Source: Campylorhamphus procurvoides (lineage: Eukaryota > Chordata > Aves > Passeriformes > Dendrocolaptidae). From it: 64,000 nucleotides of DNA. The DNA lies in the NCBI GenBank assembly GCA_013396655.1, contig WBMV01008405.1:911-64910 (forward strand), given 5' to 3'. A program made the translations under genes and the position numbers. A model generated the notes under the pieces. That model worked only from the letters and a program-made list of their open reading frames with translations. It was not told where the DNA came from and ran no database searches. This document shows, piece after piece, positions 11,637-24,200 of the stretch. The stretch's first letter is position 1, and the number at the start of each line of letters is the position of its first letter.

Positions 11637-11998
11637 NNNNNNNNNNNNNNNNNNNNNNNNNNNNNNNNNNNNNNNNNNNNNNNNNNNNNNNNNNNNNNNN
11701 NNNNNNNNNNNNNNNNNNNNNNNNNNNNNNNNNNNNNNNNNNNNNNNNNNNNNNNNNNNNNNNNNNNNNNNNNNNNNNNNNNNNNNNNNNNNNNNNNNNN
11801 NNNNNNNNNNNNNNNNNNNNNNNNNNNNNNNNNNNNNNNNNNNNNNNNNNNNNNNNNNNNNNNNNNNNNNNNNNNNNNNNNNNNNNNNNNNNNNNNNNNN
11901 NNNNNNNNNNNNNNNNNNNNNNNNNNNNNNNNNNNNNNNNNNNNNNNNNNNNNNNNNNNNNNNNNNNNNNNNNNNNNNNNNNNNNNNNNNNNNNNNNN
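11637..11998. other. Assembly gap of 362 undetermined bases
   Basis: An unbroken run of N lies 185 bases upstream of the PDXK start codon. Both flanks are GC-rich, which suggests a sequencing drop-out in the CpG island. It probably hides the transcription start and core promoter. Reading frames that appear to cross it have no meaning. Confidence 0.99.
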
Positions 11999-12183
11999 GA
12001 TGCCCGCCCCTTCCCAGGGCCCGGCGCCGTCCCGGGGCTCCCGTTAACGCCGCTCGGTGCCCCCGGGGGGCCCTCAGGGCAAGGGCCGGCCCGAGGGGGG
12101 TTTGCCCGGNCTCTCCCGCTGCTGCCGGCGGCGCCTCCCGGGCCCGGCGCGGGCGGGCGGAGGGACGAGCGGCGCCCTCAGCC
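11999..12183 (+). promoter_or_regulatory. PDXK: CpG-rich 5' UTR / proximal promoter of PDXK (partial)
   Basis: This is the sequence between the assembly gap and the start codon. It is very GC-rich and full of CpG, with a GC-box-like run around 12150-12160. No TATA box is visible. A TATA-less CpG-island promoter fits a housekeeping enzyme. The transcription start cannot be located, because the stretch just upstream is undetermined. One ambiguous base lies at 12110. Confidence 0.6.
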
Positions 12184-12270
12184 ATGGAGCCCGAGTGCCG
12201 GGTGCTCTCCATACAGAGCCACGTCGTGCGCGGATATGTGGGCAACAAGGCGGCCACCTTCCCGCTGCAG
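12184..12270 (+). CDS. PDXK: PDXK coding exon 1 (residues 1-29)
   Basis: This encodes the N-terminal strand and loop, including Ser12, which contacts the pyridoxal ring in known structures, and the RGYVGN segment. The exon ends in phase 0 at ...TFPLQ and is followed by donor GTGAGC. It lies in CpG-rich DNA. The frame stays open upstream of the ATG back to the assembly gap, so a start further 5' is not formally excluded. The strong Kozak context and match to the vertebrate N-terminus favour this ATG. Confidence 0.96.
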
Positions 12271-15200
12271 GTGAGCGGGCCTGCCCCAGNCTCCTGTGGG
12301 GCTCAGCCCTTTGGGTGGGGGGTCTGGGGAAGGGCAGTGGGGTCAGAGGACTTGGGGTGCCCAGGGGGCTGTCTGGCACGGCCCCGGGGTCGGGGGTGGA
12401 AGGGGGTCCCGGCCTGCAGGGCTGGGATGTGCTGGGCGCGGAGCCGGGGACCCACTGGGGGAGCCTGGGGCAGAAGGGTCTGTGTCCTAAATGGGGCTCT
12501 CTAGGAACCTCCTTGCCAAGCACACGGTGTGTTGTGACCCTGGTTACCTCGGTATGTGCCGAACAAGCGATGGTGAAACTCACCTGAGGAGACGGAGAGA
12601 TGGTGCCCTCCGGTAAAGGATGCACCTGGGACCAGGCCAGCCAGTGTCACATCCAGTGTCACCATCCAGTGTCACAGCCCCTGTCACCATCCAATTAGAG
12701 TGTAACCAAAGCCTCCTGAAAATCAGGACATGGTGAAGGGTGATGCATATAGATAATCCCTGTATTGTGGGAAAATAGGGGTAAGTGGAGCCCCAGGCCA
12801 CTAAGGTAGTGGTCCTACTAAGCAGTACTTATTTCATAATTCTCCAGTTTCCTGAATGGTCTCTCCATTTTAATTCTTTGTCCAAGGTTCTCTTGACTTT
12901 TCTGTAACTCAACCTTTCTGTGACATACGATCCTCTGTGTGGGTGACCAAAGTGACTTGGCAAATGTGTTCCTGTAAAGTGTCTTCAGTTCCCTGACTAT
13001 GATAGTAATAAAATACTGCTGGAGTTTAAAAATCCTGCTGGTGTTTTAGCCAGGTTGTGTTTAGGAGGCTGCTCCTCGGTGTGTAGCGTAACAAGAATTT
13101 CTGGGGTGGGTGGGAAAGAAATTTACTTGAGGCACAACCAAACTCCTCCTACTACAGGCTGCACTTGAAAATCTTATGTGGGCAACCCTTATCGAAGTTG
13201 TGCTTGATGGAAAGTTATTTAAACCTTGCTAGAACGTCTGATGTAGCAAGATGCCACCAAGCAAAACTTATCCTTTTTTATGTTTTCTTGAAACAAGGAA
13301 AGGAATTACAAACCCGAGTCTTTCTCTTTTATTTTTTATATATATAGATAAAAAAGATACCTGGTGCTATTCTTGAGGATGGGTGCAAGTGTGGCATGCT
13401 TATGTTATTTCCCATTCTCTTTTGTTTTACTTTGGTCTTCTGAACCAATAATAGTTAAATAGGCTTCCTTCCAAGCTCATCAGTATTGAGCTGGCAAGGC
13501 AGGATGTGTGTCTGGGTGCTTGTGAGGTCTGATGGGCTGAAATCCTGACACAACAGTTCAGGAATCTGCATTTGGACAGCAGCATCCAAATAGAAAACCA
13601 GACGTGGTTTCACCTGCTGTTTGCAGACTTCTGCAAAAACATCAATCATGTGTGAATGACTCGATCTTTTGTGGAAATCTATGACATTATTATGTATTAG
13701 CAATAGCCAACAATTTGCACAGCAGGGAACTCTTTAATGTCTTCTTTTAACCAGTTGGTTTTGTCTTGTCAGGCTTCCATTAGACTAAAAACTAAAGTAT
13801 TTAACAAGTAGACATGTGGAAAAACTTTCCCTGGACAGCTTGTGGTAAATGCTGTCTATATGGCAAACGGAGTTAGACCATATGTTAGAGCAGTTATAAT
13901 AATGGAAGTAATAGAGCCCCATTTCAGGTTATAGTACATTTAAGTAATTGGAGAATTTAGATTAACTAATAGGTCAAAGAGGAAACCTGCACCTGGATTT
14001 GCCAGAAAATGAACTATCTTCAGCTCTGCTTTGAATTCTGCCTGGTCAAGAATTTAAATAGTTTTTACTTGCATAGTTTTACTATCTCTTCAAAAAGTTC
14101 TGAAGGTGGTTCTGAATGATTTTTAGAATAGTCATAAGTTATTTCACAGTCATATAACATGAGCAGCTTCTAGTGTCAGGAAGTGGTTCAGGATTATCCA
14201 GCATTTAAGAGAGGAGGAGCAGTAGTGTGTATATTAACTTGGGGAGTTTCCACTGTCAGTTTGGTTTAAACACAAAAAGTTTCCCCTACTTGACTAAGAG
14301 TTGTCAAATTTTTTATGATATAAAATAAAAATGTGTGTTTTTGCCACACCATTCAACATTACTTTTATAATACATGGTTTCTTCCTTAGTGACATCTCTT
14401 ATTTGTTAATTTTAATTATAATTTTAGCTTACCTTTCCTTCCCCACCTTCTAGGTAGGTAGAATGTGACAGTAAGGAAAGGGAGCATTACTGGCAAACAG
14501 AGTTACAGTCCTTCTGAAACCACAGAGAATAAACAAGGACAAGCTGATTGTTCTGCAGAGATACTTCATTCTGACCATCAGGAAAATTTTGGGAGGTGGA
14601 TGAATTTAAGGTTCATCTACTGCACCCAGCTCTTGGGAATGAGTGGGTCTGTCTGTATGTTCAGACCTTGGGGCCTCTATGAGCTTCCAAGAAAGAGTTT
14701 TGAAAATACGAGGAAGGAGAAGGAGAAAGTCTGAGCCAGTTTCACCTGGGCACTGGACATTTGCATTTGATTGCCACTGGACTAGTTTGTACTCTTGTCT
14801 GCCAAGCCAGAGAATGTTGATCTCTGCTTATGTCCTGGTAACAGTGAGATCTGGAGAGTTCTGTACTTCCTCTTCTGACTGTGTTTGATAATGGTAATGG
14901 AGCATGAACATGTTTTGTAGATTTTTTTTGTCTGGCCTAACACTTAGAATTTGAGAAAATCTGTTTTCAGTATTTAAATCTTGGATTTTCTTTTATGTCT
15001 GCTTACCTTGAAGATGGAGCTAAAAGCATAGACAAATTAACTATTGGGGTCTGGAGAATGAAATTGTCTGTTCTGAACTGTACAACACCACCATAAACAG
15101 TTTCTACAGTGCAGGGTAGAATGGCCTTTTGAGATCTGTTCAATTATTTTATAAAAAAAGATGGGGAAGAATTTTGGTCAGCACAGACAGTAATTTCTTT

Positions 15201-18200
15201 GATATTTAAGGATAGTCTTGAATTATATTGTCCAGCCAAAGTTATAATCTACTTTCATATGCTGAGAACAAAACCAGTATCAACAGATCTTTGCCAATTA
15301 TCTGCTGCCTTCACCAAAAAAGTTTAATTTCATTTGCTTTGTTGAACAGGGTGGTAAAATGGATCAAGGATTTTGCAGAAAGATAAAATTCGTCTCTTAA
15401 ATAAAATGACTGTTTTTTCTGTTTTTCAAACTCAGCTTCTATTGTGTTAATAATATGAATCAGAAGAAGGATGAATCAATCAAGAGTCTTTACAGAGTAA
15501 CAATAAGAAATGCTCCTACTGGGTAGCCCTTATTTTTGTTACAGATGAAAGGCTGAAAAAGCCTAGCCCTTAAAGAAAAAGTAAATACAAAGATAAAATA
15601 ATGTATCTTCTCCTTGTAATAGCCAAAGATTGTTCTAAATTACATATCTGAAGCAAAAATTACTGCTTCAAAATCAAACTTCAAATGAAGCTTGTGGAAG
15701 CAGGGTTCTTTCCTTACCTTTGTTTTTGTTCTTTTAAGAAAGGTGAATAAGGGGTGGATGAATTAAAAACAACAAAGCCAAACCAAACCAAAAAAAAAAT
15801 AGAAAAAACACAAACCAAAACCATAAAAAAATTCAGGACCTCTCTGGAAAGGTTTGTTCATAGCTCTATAAATAGCACTTGCTTATTATGTGGATATCAG
15901 TACATGTAGCTGCAAAAGCCCAGTGAATACCTTGCTCAAGGTGAGGCCCTGAAAAAGACTTGTAATCCAGAAGGTCCTAACAAGGTGGTTTCCCAGCTGT
16001 CAGTCTGGATTTCTAGGGAAAGGCTTTGCCAGAACTTTCCAGAAGTGCTTGCACACATTAACTCTCCTATGAAGGAAGGATGGCTCTGTCTCTGTATGAG
16101 CTCAGGTGAGAACTTTGAACTTTTGAGAAGATGGAGGGAGATGGACTTTCCACCTGCATGGGAAGCTGGAAGGCAAGGCAGGTGGGATAGGACTGGGGAC
16201 AAGAAAGTAGATTATTCCTCAAAAGACTATAAAATAAAATAGAGGGGTGTGTGTCCCTTAATATTGCTGTAAGACAGACTAGACTGAAGCTATTGGGGTC
16301 TCACTTTTACATAACACTAGCAATTTATGTTTGTGCAGAACTCGAAGAGACCTCACATTTCTCTTCAAACTTCTCATGGAATCTTTTTAGCTACTAATGC
16401 AGAATTATCAGTTTGAAAAATTAGAGTAATTTCAACCTGCCTAAAAGAAGTGCTGCTGGGAATGCAGATAAGCTGTGGACTCTGAATGACTGAGCAGAGT
16501 CTCTGATAAACAGAGAGCCAGACTGACTGAACCATCCCCATCCAAGGTCAAGTCTTAGTGTGTGACTGTAGGATTCATAACTGTTCCTACAAGTCACTTA
16601 CTATTGGCAACTTGTTAAATAAGCTTTTGCCACAAAAATACAGAAAACAAAGTCATGGAAATACAGAAATGCGGAGGGATGTCACCACAGGCTGATTGTA
16701 TAGGAAGGTTGAAGAACTGCAAAAAGCATTTTAAGATGCATTAGAAGTTACTTTGCAGTGTGACTTTGGGGCCAGTTTACCAGTTGGCATTTTAAACTTT
16801 TTAAAAAGATGGTGTTAAATATTTACAGTGATTGATGATTATGATCATTTGCTAACTTTTTCATAGTACACTGTGAAAATTTGAACTGTGCATGTGGTGA
16901 TATTTGATGTGGTAGTTACACTGGAGTGTGTGCAGTGACATGTAGTGAACAAATAGTAGTGCTTTTTTCCCATAAATGTAATCATCTACCACAACATAGC
17001 AAAGTGAAAAGGTTAAGGAGCATCCCGTTTGGTGTCTACAAGTATGTGCAAACATTTGATTTCAGAGCAAGCAAAAATGCTTTACCTTGATTCACCCACT
17101 GCCTTTGGGAAAAAATGAGTTGTCAAGAAATTGCAAATCTTATTAAAAGACTGGGAAACCTTGCCTAAAGGTGGATTTGCACTGTTTGTGTGGAGAATAT
17201 AATGTACTCAGAGACTCAGTAGCAAGTGTTTACTTGCTTAAGGCATTTTTATATTAGGAACAGCCTTATTTTCTATCTTTAAGTTTTAGATTTTTTTTTC
17301 CTTTCAATTCTTGCAGTAGTTATGCCTTATTTCTGCTCCAGATAAAACAGCTGAGAGAATATTTTTTTTTGTCTGTTAACAACCAAGGACAGATAACAGA
17401 GTCAATAATGATCAGATTTTTGGGGGAAAAAAAGCTTCAAGTTAAAGTTAATTTCATATTTAAATGCACTAAATTGTATTAAAAATAATGGTATAATTTG
17501 AAATAATAAAATGTACCTTTACAATTACATATATAAGGATTGTACAAAGGTGCAGCTGATAAAAATAGGGGGCGTACAAAGCTACTGGTAGTTCTCTAAA
17601 ATCTCCCTTTAAGTCATATGTTGTCTTTTTCTTTTCACTGCTATTTAGATCCAAAAAATGATATCACCTTTCCTTGAAAAGCATATTTAGTCATTTTAGA
17701 TAAGGGATGCAGCATTATCCATGGCTGGCTGAACACATACCAGGCAGGTATTTTTAGCCTCTTTAGACTGAAAAGATGCAAGTGGAAGTTCCACTTCAGT
17801 TGCTTGTGTTATATGGAAAACAGGCTGGAGTTGATGGAGCAAGTTAATGTGAGGAGCTGGACATTAGTCCCGGAACATAAAATGTCTATTCTTCTGAAAT
17901 TGCTATATGTGATAGAGTGTGCAGCTGTATAGCAATATATACAGAGCAGAAAAAAATAGATATATGGTGAGCAGAATGTTTGAAACATGCCAAGGAGCCC
18001 CAGTAGAAGCCAGACTAGTTCATCCTGTTGTGGCCTGGCAGCAGTAAAGTGACTTGTCATAGCTAAAAAAATGTTACTGTGTTGAACTACCTGAAATTTT
18101 TTCAAGCCTTTGTTCAGAACTCAGATTCTTTGGCGCTAATTCTTCCATGACACCCCTGAGCTCCAATTCCCTTAACATCTGGAACAATTACCCGTAGAAC

Positions 18201-21200
18201 AGGAGAGAGAACTGTGATACCAAAACCTCTTAGGTGGTTCGTTTAAAACAAAACAAACTTCCCTTCACCCTCTGTCTTCTTCTGTAAATTTTGAGCATAT
18301 GGACTAGTTTGGGCTGAGCAGAAATCCTTCCATGATGATTTAACTTGGCTGTCTTGGGAATGCAAAGCACCTCTTGCCAGCTGGATGTATGGATTGAGGA
18401 GGTGCTGGAGCACACACTGGAAAATGGGAAGTCTCTCCCCTGTGGCCAAGCAAGAGCTGGAGAGCTGTTTTCTGGTCTGTGGATGCAGTGGTTCCCAAAA
18501 CCAGCAGTAAATGGCTTTCCTGACCTGCAGAACCTTTCCACTCTCATCACAACTGTTCCACTTCTCCCCTCTGAGGGGTTTGGTCACATTTTCCCTCCCA
18601 GAAGAGAATGTGCATGGAAATCTCAAGCAAGGATGACACAGCTATCAATGACATTAATAAGCTGAAGGGAGGGATCCATGACAGTCTTCAAGAACAGCAT
18701 TCATTGGATCATCATGCTGGAAACTGCCAAAGAAGTGCAGTGTTGGTCTGTCCCACAGTATCAGAATACAGCAACATTTTTTCTCCTATCAGATTGACAG
18801 CCAATAAAGCCAAGCATGCTTTCTTCCATATTCCACTTAATAGCTCTCTATTGTTAACACTAAATTATTTGTTTTCTTCCTGAATGTTACCATGTTTCTT
18901 CATAGCTGCTATACATGGTAGTTCAGTCCACCTCTTCTCTAAGTGAAAAGGAAAAAAAAGTAGGTTATAATGGAAAAAAAAATGTTGGCTAAATTCTCAA
19001 AATTTGATACTGTTTTTGCAGGATTATACACTGGAGCTTATGGTCATGTATTTAGTAAAGTTGGACCTAAATCTGATCAATTTAAATATAAGTATTTTTT
19101 ATAGATCTGTTTATTTTATGACATTTGCTTTGGGTGATGAGTACTATTGAACAATGTTAGGCTGAAGGAAAACTCTTTTGCCATTCATCCAGCTCTTCAC
19201 TGTGCTTGCCTTCACTTTTTTGGCAGGATACAGCCCCTATCTCATGGGTGCGGACACCACATTAGCTGTGGAAACCATCAGACACTGAGCAGTTAGCAAA
19301 GATATAAAAAGGTTTAAAAAAGCTTAAAACTGAGGCCAGCAGGGATAGTATTTCCTGCAGCACATTAATTGTTTGTTGTTTCTATTTGTGGACCAGCACA
19401 AATGACAACCTCTGTCACAGCTCATTCCTTTTGTAGGCAAATACTTCTGGTAGCTTTATCTTGGGGGCAGTTGTTTCTGTTCTCACTGTAGTTAATGCAA
19501 GTAACATTGTGCCTCTGCTCATTCACACAGCCAAACAAATATATGGCAATTTAGTGTTTGAATTTGAGAAGTTTTATATTGTCACCTGTCCTCTAGGGTA
19601 CAGTTTAACAATCTGCTGGTTTTGGTGGAGAAGCCAGATTGGGAAGCGTTTGCTCTGTCCCTACCACTGCCAGCTGGTCCTTCCACCTGCACTGCTTTGT
19701 GTCCAGCTCAACGCTCCAAGGAGAGTCATTTTGTGAGGCCGTGTGGTAAACTGCTCTGAGGAACCGACCAGCTTTATTAATGACTTGACAAAGAGGGAAA
19801 AGAAGAAAATGTGTGTTTATTTTGGGAGACAGTTTCCTCCTCCAGTTTCCTGATACAGCCCCACACGCAGCTCTTTTGGCATAACTGAGTTGCCCAGAGC
19901 AGGAGCAGGCTGCAGGCTCCTGCACCTGCTGAAGGAAACACTCCTCAGAGCATGCTCTTACCTAACACATCTGCTTATTCTGAAGGAATTGGTGAGACAT
20001 TTATCTCTTCTTTAGAAACTTCATTCTTTCCCTGTGCTGGCCTTGGTGTGATCTTTACATAATGTGGCACCTCTTTCAAGGAGCTGTTTCTGTTTTCACA
20101 GCTATCTGGCATTGTGCAGCTTGACATCTGAACCTTTGGTAGGAGAGTGGAATCCATTCATAGTCTACCTCAGAAGTCCAAATAAAGCATATGTGCTGAG
20201 CAAAACAAATACCTCTCCTATAGGATAACTCCACTTTAGATGTACAAAATGTCCTTGCTGCATCTTAACTAATGACCTGGTGGTTAGGGACCTGTCTAGC
20301 CAAAATATGAACAGCAGGACTGAAAATAAAATGAGAATCAGAGGAAAAGAATGTGTTGTGGGATCCTCCCCCCCATTTCATTCACTAAAATAAAATAGAT
20401 TCATTCCATGCCTGCTGGACCTATTGCTGCTATGTCTGCCTCTTCTAATCAGTGTTTGTAAACTTTCTTGTGTAGCACTGTAGGATTCCAGCTGGCAGAG
20501 TTTGCAGTGACAGTATGGTGTTTTTGTCAAATTACATCCAAGTGTAGAAGGAAGCAACATGAAGATGATGAATCTGAAATTTGCAGTGAACCTGCAGATT
20601 TTATAACTCTTCAAAAGAATATGTGAGCTGCAACTTCTCCATCCGAAATTGGTGTCTGAAGTCACTGTAGCCGAACAGTAACCAGTCTCAGGATGGGGGG
20701 GAAATGTATTTCTTGGTGGAAGACAGGCAGACTCCCACAGCACCCCCTCGTTCTCCTGTTTTTATGTTTGTTCTTTAGTGGAAAGAATGAAGGGGGAAGC
20801 AGAAGCTGTTATTCCTTTTCTTTCTTTCGCCTTAGTCTTTATAAATCAATGTCTTGCAGATCCATGACCTGATCCCACCCCAGATAGCAGGAACGGCCTC
20901 CTGCCCATAGGAAGGTCAATAGAGTAGCTGTACCACAAATCTTTTGACTCTACAGTCGGGTCGATCCTGAGCTAAACTGTGGTGGTGCAGGGAGTAATGG
21001 TGAGGAGCAGGTGTGTCTTGTAGGCACAAGAGGCTGTTTACTTGAATAGCCTACAGAAAATTGATGATGAAGATGTAGGAGAAGGAATTTCTTAGTGCTG
21101 AACAAAATGGCTTAGGAGGAATTTTGATAGAGACATATATTTTATGTCTTAGTGTTCTGCATTAAATGGTTAGCAGTGTATATCAACCAGTCTGTCCAGG

Positions 21201-24200
21201 TGCAAAGTAAAACTGAGTGACCTGGTGGTATTGGCTCTGAAACATTCCTGTGCCTTCCAAAGCTTATTTGAAAGAGCGCTATTGGATAATCTTGAATTTG
21301 GCCTGATTATGTTGCAGATAAGTACTTGAACTGCAAGACTTTTCAGAGAAATCAAGAAATAAACTATTTGAGAATGTATTCACTGCAGTCTCAGGCTGTT
21401 CTAGTCTTTTCTGTTCAGATGGTCATGATGTTACAGCTAGATCAGCCCATCTGGAAATTCTCAGTGAGTACCAATTTTGCCAGAGCACTTTGCAAAAATT
21501 GCAGTCTGCTCTGGCAGAAGAGAGAGGCATTTGTTTTCTGCTTCAGTCTTCAGTATGTCCTCTGTGGTGTCCAGTGCTGAAGTCAGCTTGGGAATCCTGA
21601 AAATGGGTGTGTGGTTGATCAGAGGTGAAAAGGGAGTGTCACTCAAGACACAGGCATTGGGCTACCTGAGGTGATCATCCTCTCCTGGTTTTGTTGATGT
21701 GGGGCTGGTTGGTTTTGGCCCTGGGGCAACAACAAAGCATCAAATCAATGTGGCTGCAGCATGTGTGAAATATCCCAGTCTCCCTCCCAGCTTAGCTTGT
21801 TCTCATGTAAAATGACAGAATATCCTGAGTTGGAAGCATCATCGCAGTCCAACTCCTGGCTCTGCACGGGGCATCCCAAGAATCCCCAATGTGTGGTCCA
21901 AATGCTTCTTGAGCTTTGGCAGCCTTGGTGCTGTGACCACTGCCCTGGGGAGCCTGTTCAGTGCCCGACCACCCTCTCAATGAAGAACCTTTTTCTAATA
22001 TCCAGCCTAAACCTGCCCTGACACAACTTCAGGCCATTCCCTGGGGTCCTGTCCCCGGTCCCCACAGGGCAGAGGTGGGTGCTTGCCCCTCCTCTGCCCC
22101 TCACAAGGAAGCTCTAGCTGTCTGCTCAGTCTCCTCCAGGCTGAACAACCCCAGTTCCCTCAGATAATCATTGTACAGCTTCTCCTCTAGACCCTTTACC
22201 ATCCTCGTAGCCCTCCTTTGGACAAGCTCTAAATAGCTTAATATCCATCTTAAATTGTGGTGCCTTTTTCTCAAGGTTGTCTGGTCATCCTGTTTTTATT
22301 GTCTGTTTTGTAATTGTCTGTTTCTAATCTCAGAATTTGAAGTGTCTGTCCAGCATCCCTCCTCCTAGTTTATTTTTATCCTGGCACAATATCCCCAATA
22401 TCTTAATGATTTTTCTTTGCAGTGCCTTGTCAAATGCTGTATTATGTCTACAGAGTTCTCTTTAGCTAGGTGGTATGGTTTATTAAAAGCTCAGAAAGAG
22501 AAAAAAGAGGTTGGATTAGTCAATAGCAGTTTCAGTTCAGTTTATCAACCCACGCCAGCAATTATGCCTGCTTCACTAATTGTCAGGACATGCCTTTTCT
22601 TTTTCTCAAGTTCCTTTTTCTCAAACTGAATCTGTGTTCTAATTTCCTGCACCCAGCACAATGTATGTTTTTCGGTTCAGCAGCAAATGGAAAGAGTCGC
22701 AATTAAGTGAGAGAGCTGGCACACAGTGAGAGGTGCAAGCTGCAACTGAGAAATTTTTCTCCTGTTCCAAATTAGTTTGATTACAGAGATTCAGCCTTTT
22801 AAAATATGTTTCTGTGCCATGTCCAGAGGAATACAGTGGAGCAGTGACGTTCACTGGAACTACAGTGATGGCTGTGTGTGAGATAAAGCTCCAGATTTGG
22901 TACATTAATGCAAACAGCTTGTAATACAGTGGATACATAGAGTGTTTCATGGCCTGACGCAGCCACTTTCTTATTGGAAAGTGTTACTGCTATTACTTAG
23001 CAAAAAAAAACCCCCAAACCTCAATTACCTCATTTGACAGGGTAATTTTAACAGTGGCAGTAAAGTTAATTCTGTTAATGACTTTCAATTAAGCTTGGTT
23101 TTAATATACATAAAAAATTGGAAAGAATAGAATGAGTTTGGTTTATGTGATACTGTGATTTTTCAGGCAAGTACAGGCATTCCTGGCTAATTCAGTTTGT
23201 CGATTGTACCCATACTCTGCTAAAAGCCAGCAGTTTGGAGTCTTTCCACAAGATTTCTTGAAAATTCCTCATAAATTGTGTCTGGTTAATTCTCTGCAAC
23301 CCCCTTGGTTTATGTATGTCTTTGTGCTATAAAAATTTGTCCTTTGACTGATGTTATGCTGCTGCAAGAGTAATTTTCCAGCTGATGTCGGGCCTGCCAT
23401 ATGCATGTCCTGTTAATGGCAATAAAGCCAGCTGTGATCTAAATGTGGATGAGAAAGGAGGTCCTCTGAAGCAGTTACAGGGTCATGTAGTGGGGCTCTT
23501 CAAGCCTTTGATTGGTTTTGTGTTGCCATCACATCCTCTCAGATAAGGCCCTCTGGATTTAACCAGATGTGTCTTTGCAGCCCTGAGCAGGCTTGTTTTG
23601 CTTTCAGTACACCCATCGTGGTCCTGGTGGGCTACTGGTTGATATTTTTAGGTCCATTGCTTTTCCATGGGGCACCAGACACTCTGTTAGTCTACCTGTC
23701 TACTGTTAACTTCTTTTTTTGTCCCAGATCCATTTATTCAAGTGCTTTATGCCAGTTCACCATGTTGAATTTCATTATGAAAGCTTTTTGTGAAGGCAGA
23801 GGAGTAAGACTCTCATTAGGCAATTATTAAGTATTTGTTAATTAAAGTCCATAGTCACAGTTAAGATGTTTGTTGGGATAAACCTTACATGGTCTTAAAT
23901 GTAATAAAAAAATGAGGGAGCTGTGTATATTTGTATTTTGTGTATATATTTGAGATGTAGGATTTGCTCTTAAGTATTCATTTATTTTTTAAAATACTGC
24001 TGTGTGCTTTAAGTGACGGAAATCAAAGGACTTTCCTGTTGCTTGGGAAGCTTGACTGGCTCTTGAAACTGAGGACTTTCTTTTCTTTCTATAGAGCCTC
24101 GTGGCTTGTCATGTGCTGCCATTTTTGAAAATTAAACACTTCACAAGATAATTTAATTTCCTCTTTTATGAGGAAAGGCCCAGTATCTGCCATGGTTCCT

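Noticed and set aside
11336..12504. Long open frames crossing the N gap on both strands.
   Set aside because: Most of their length is undetermined sequence or minisatellite. Only the PDXK exon 1 portion (12184-12270) is supported.
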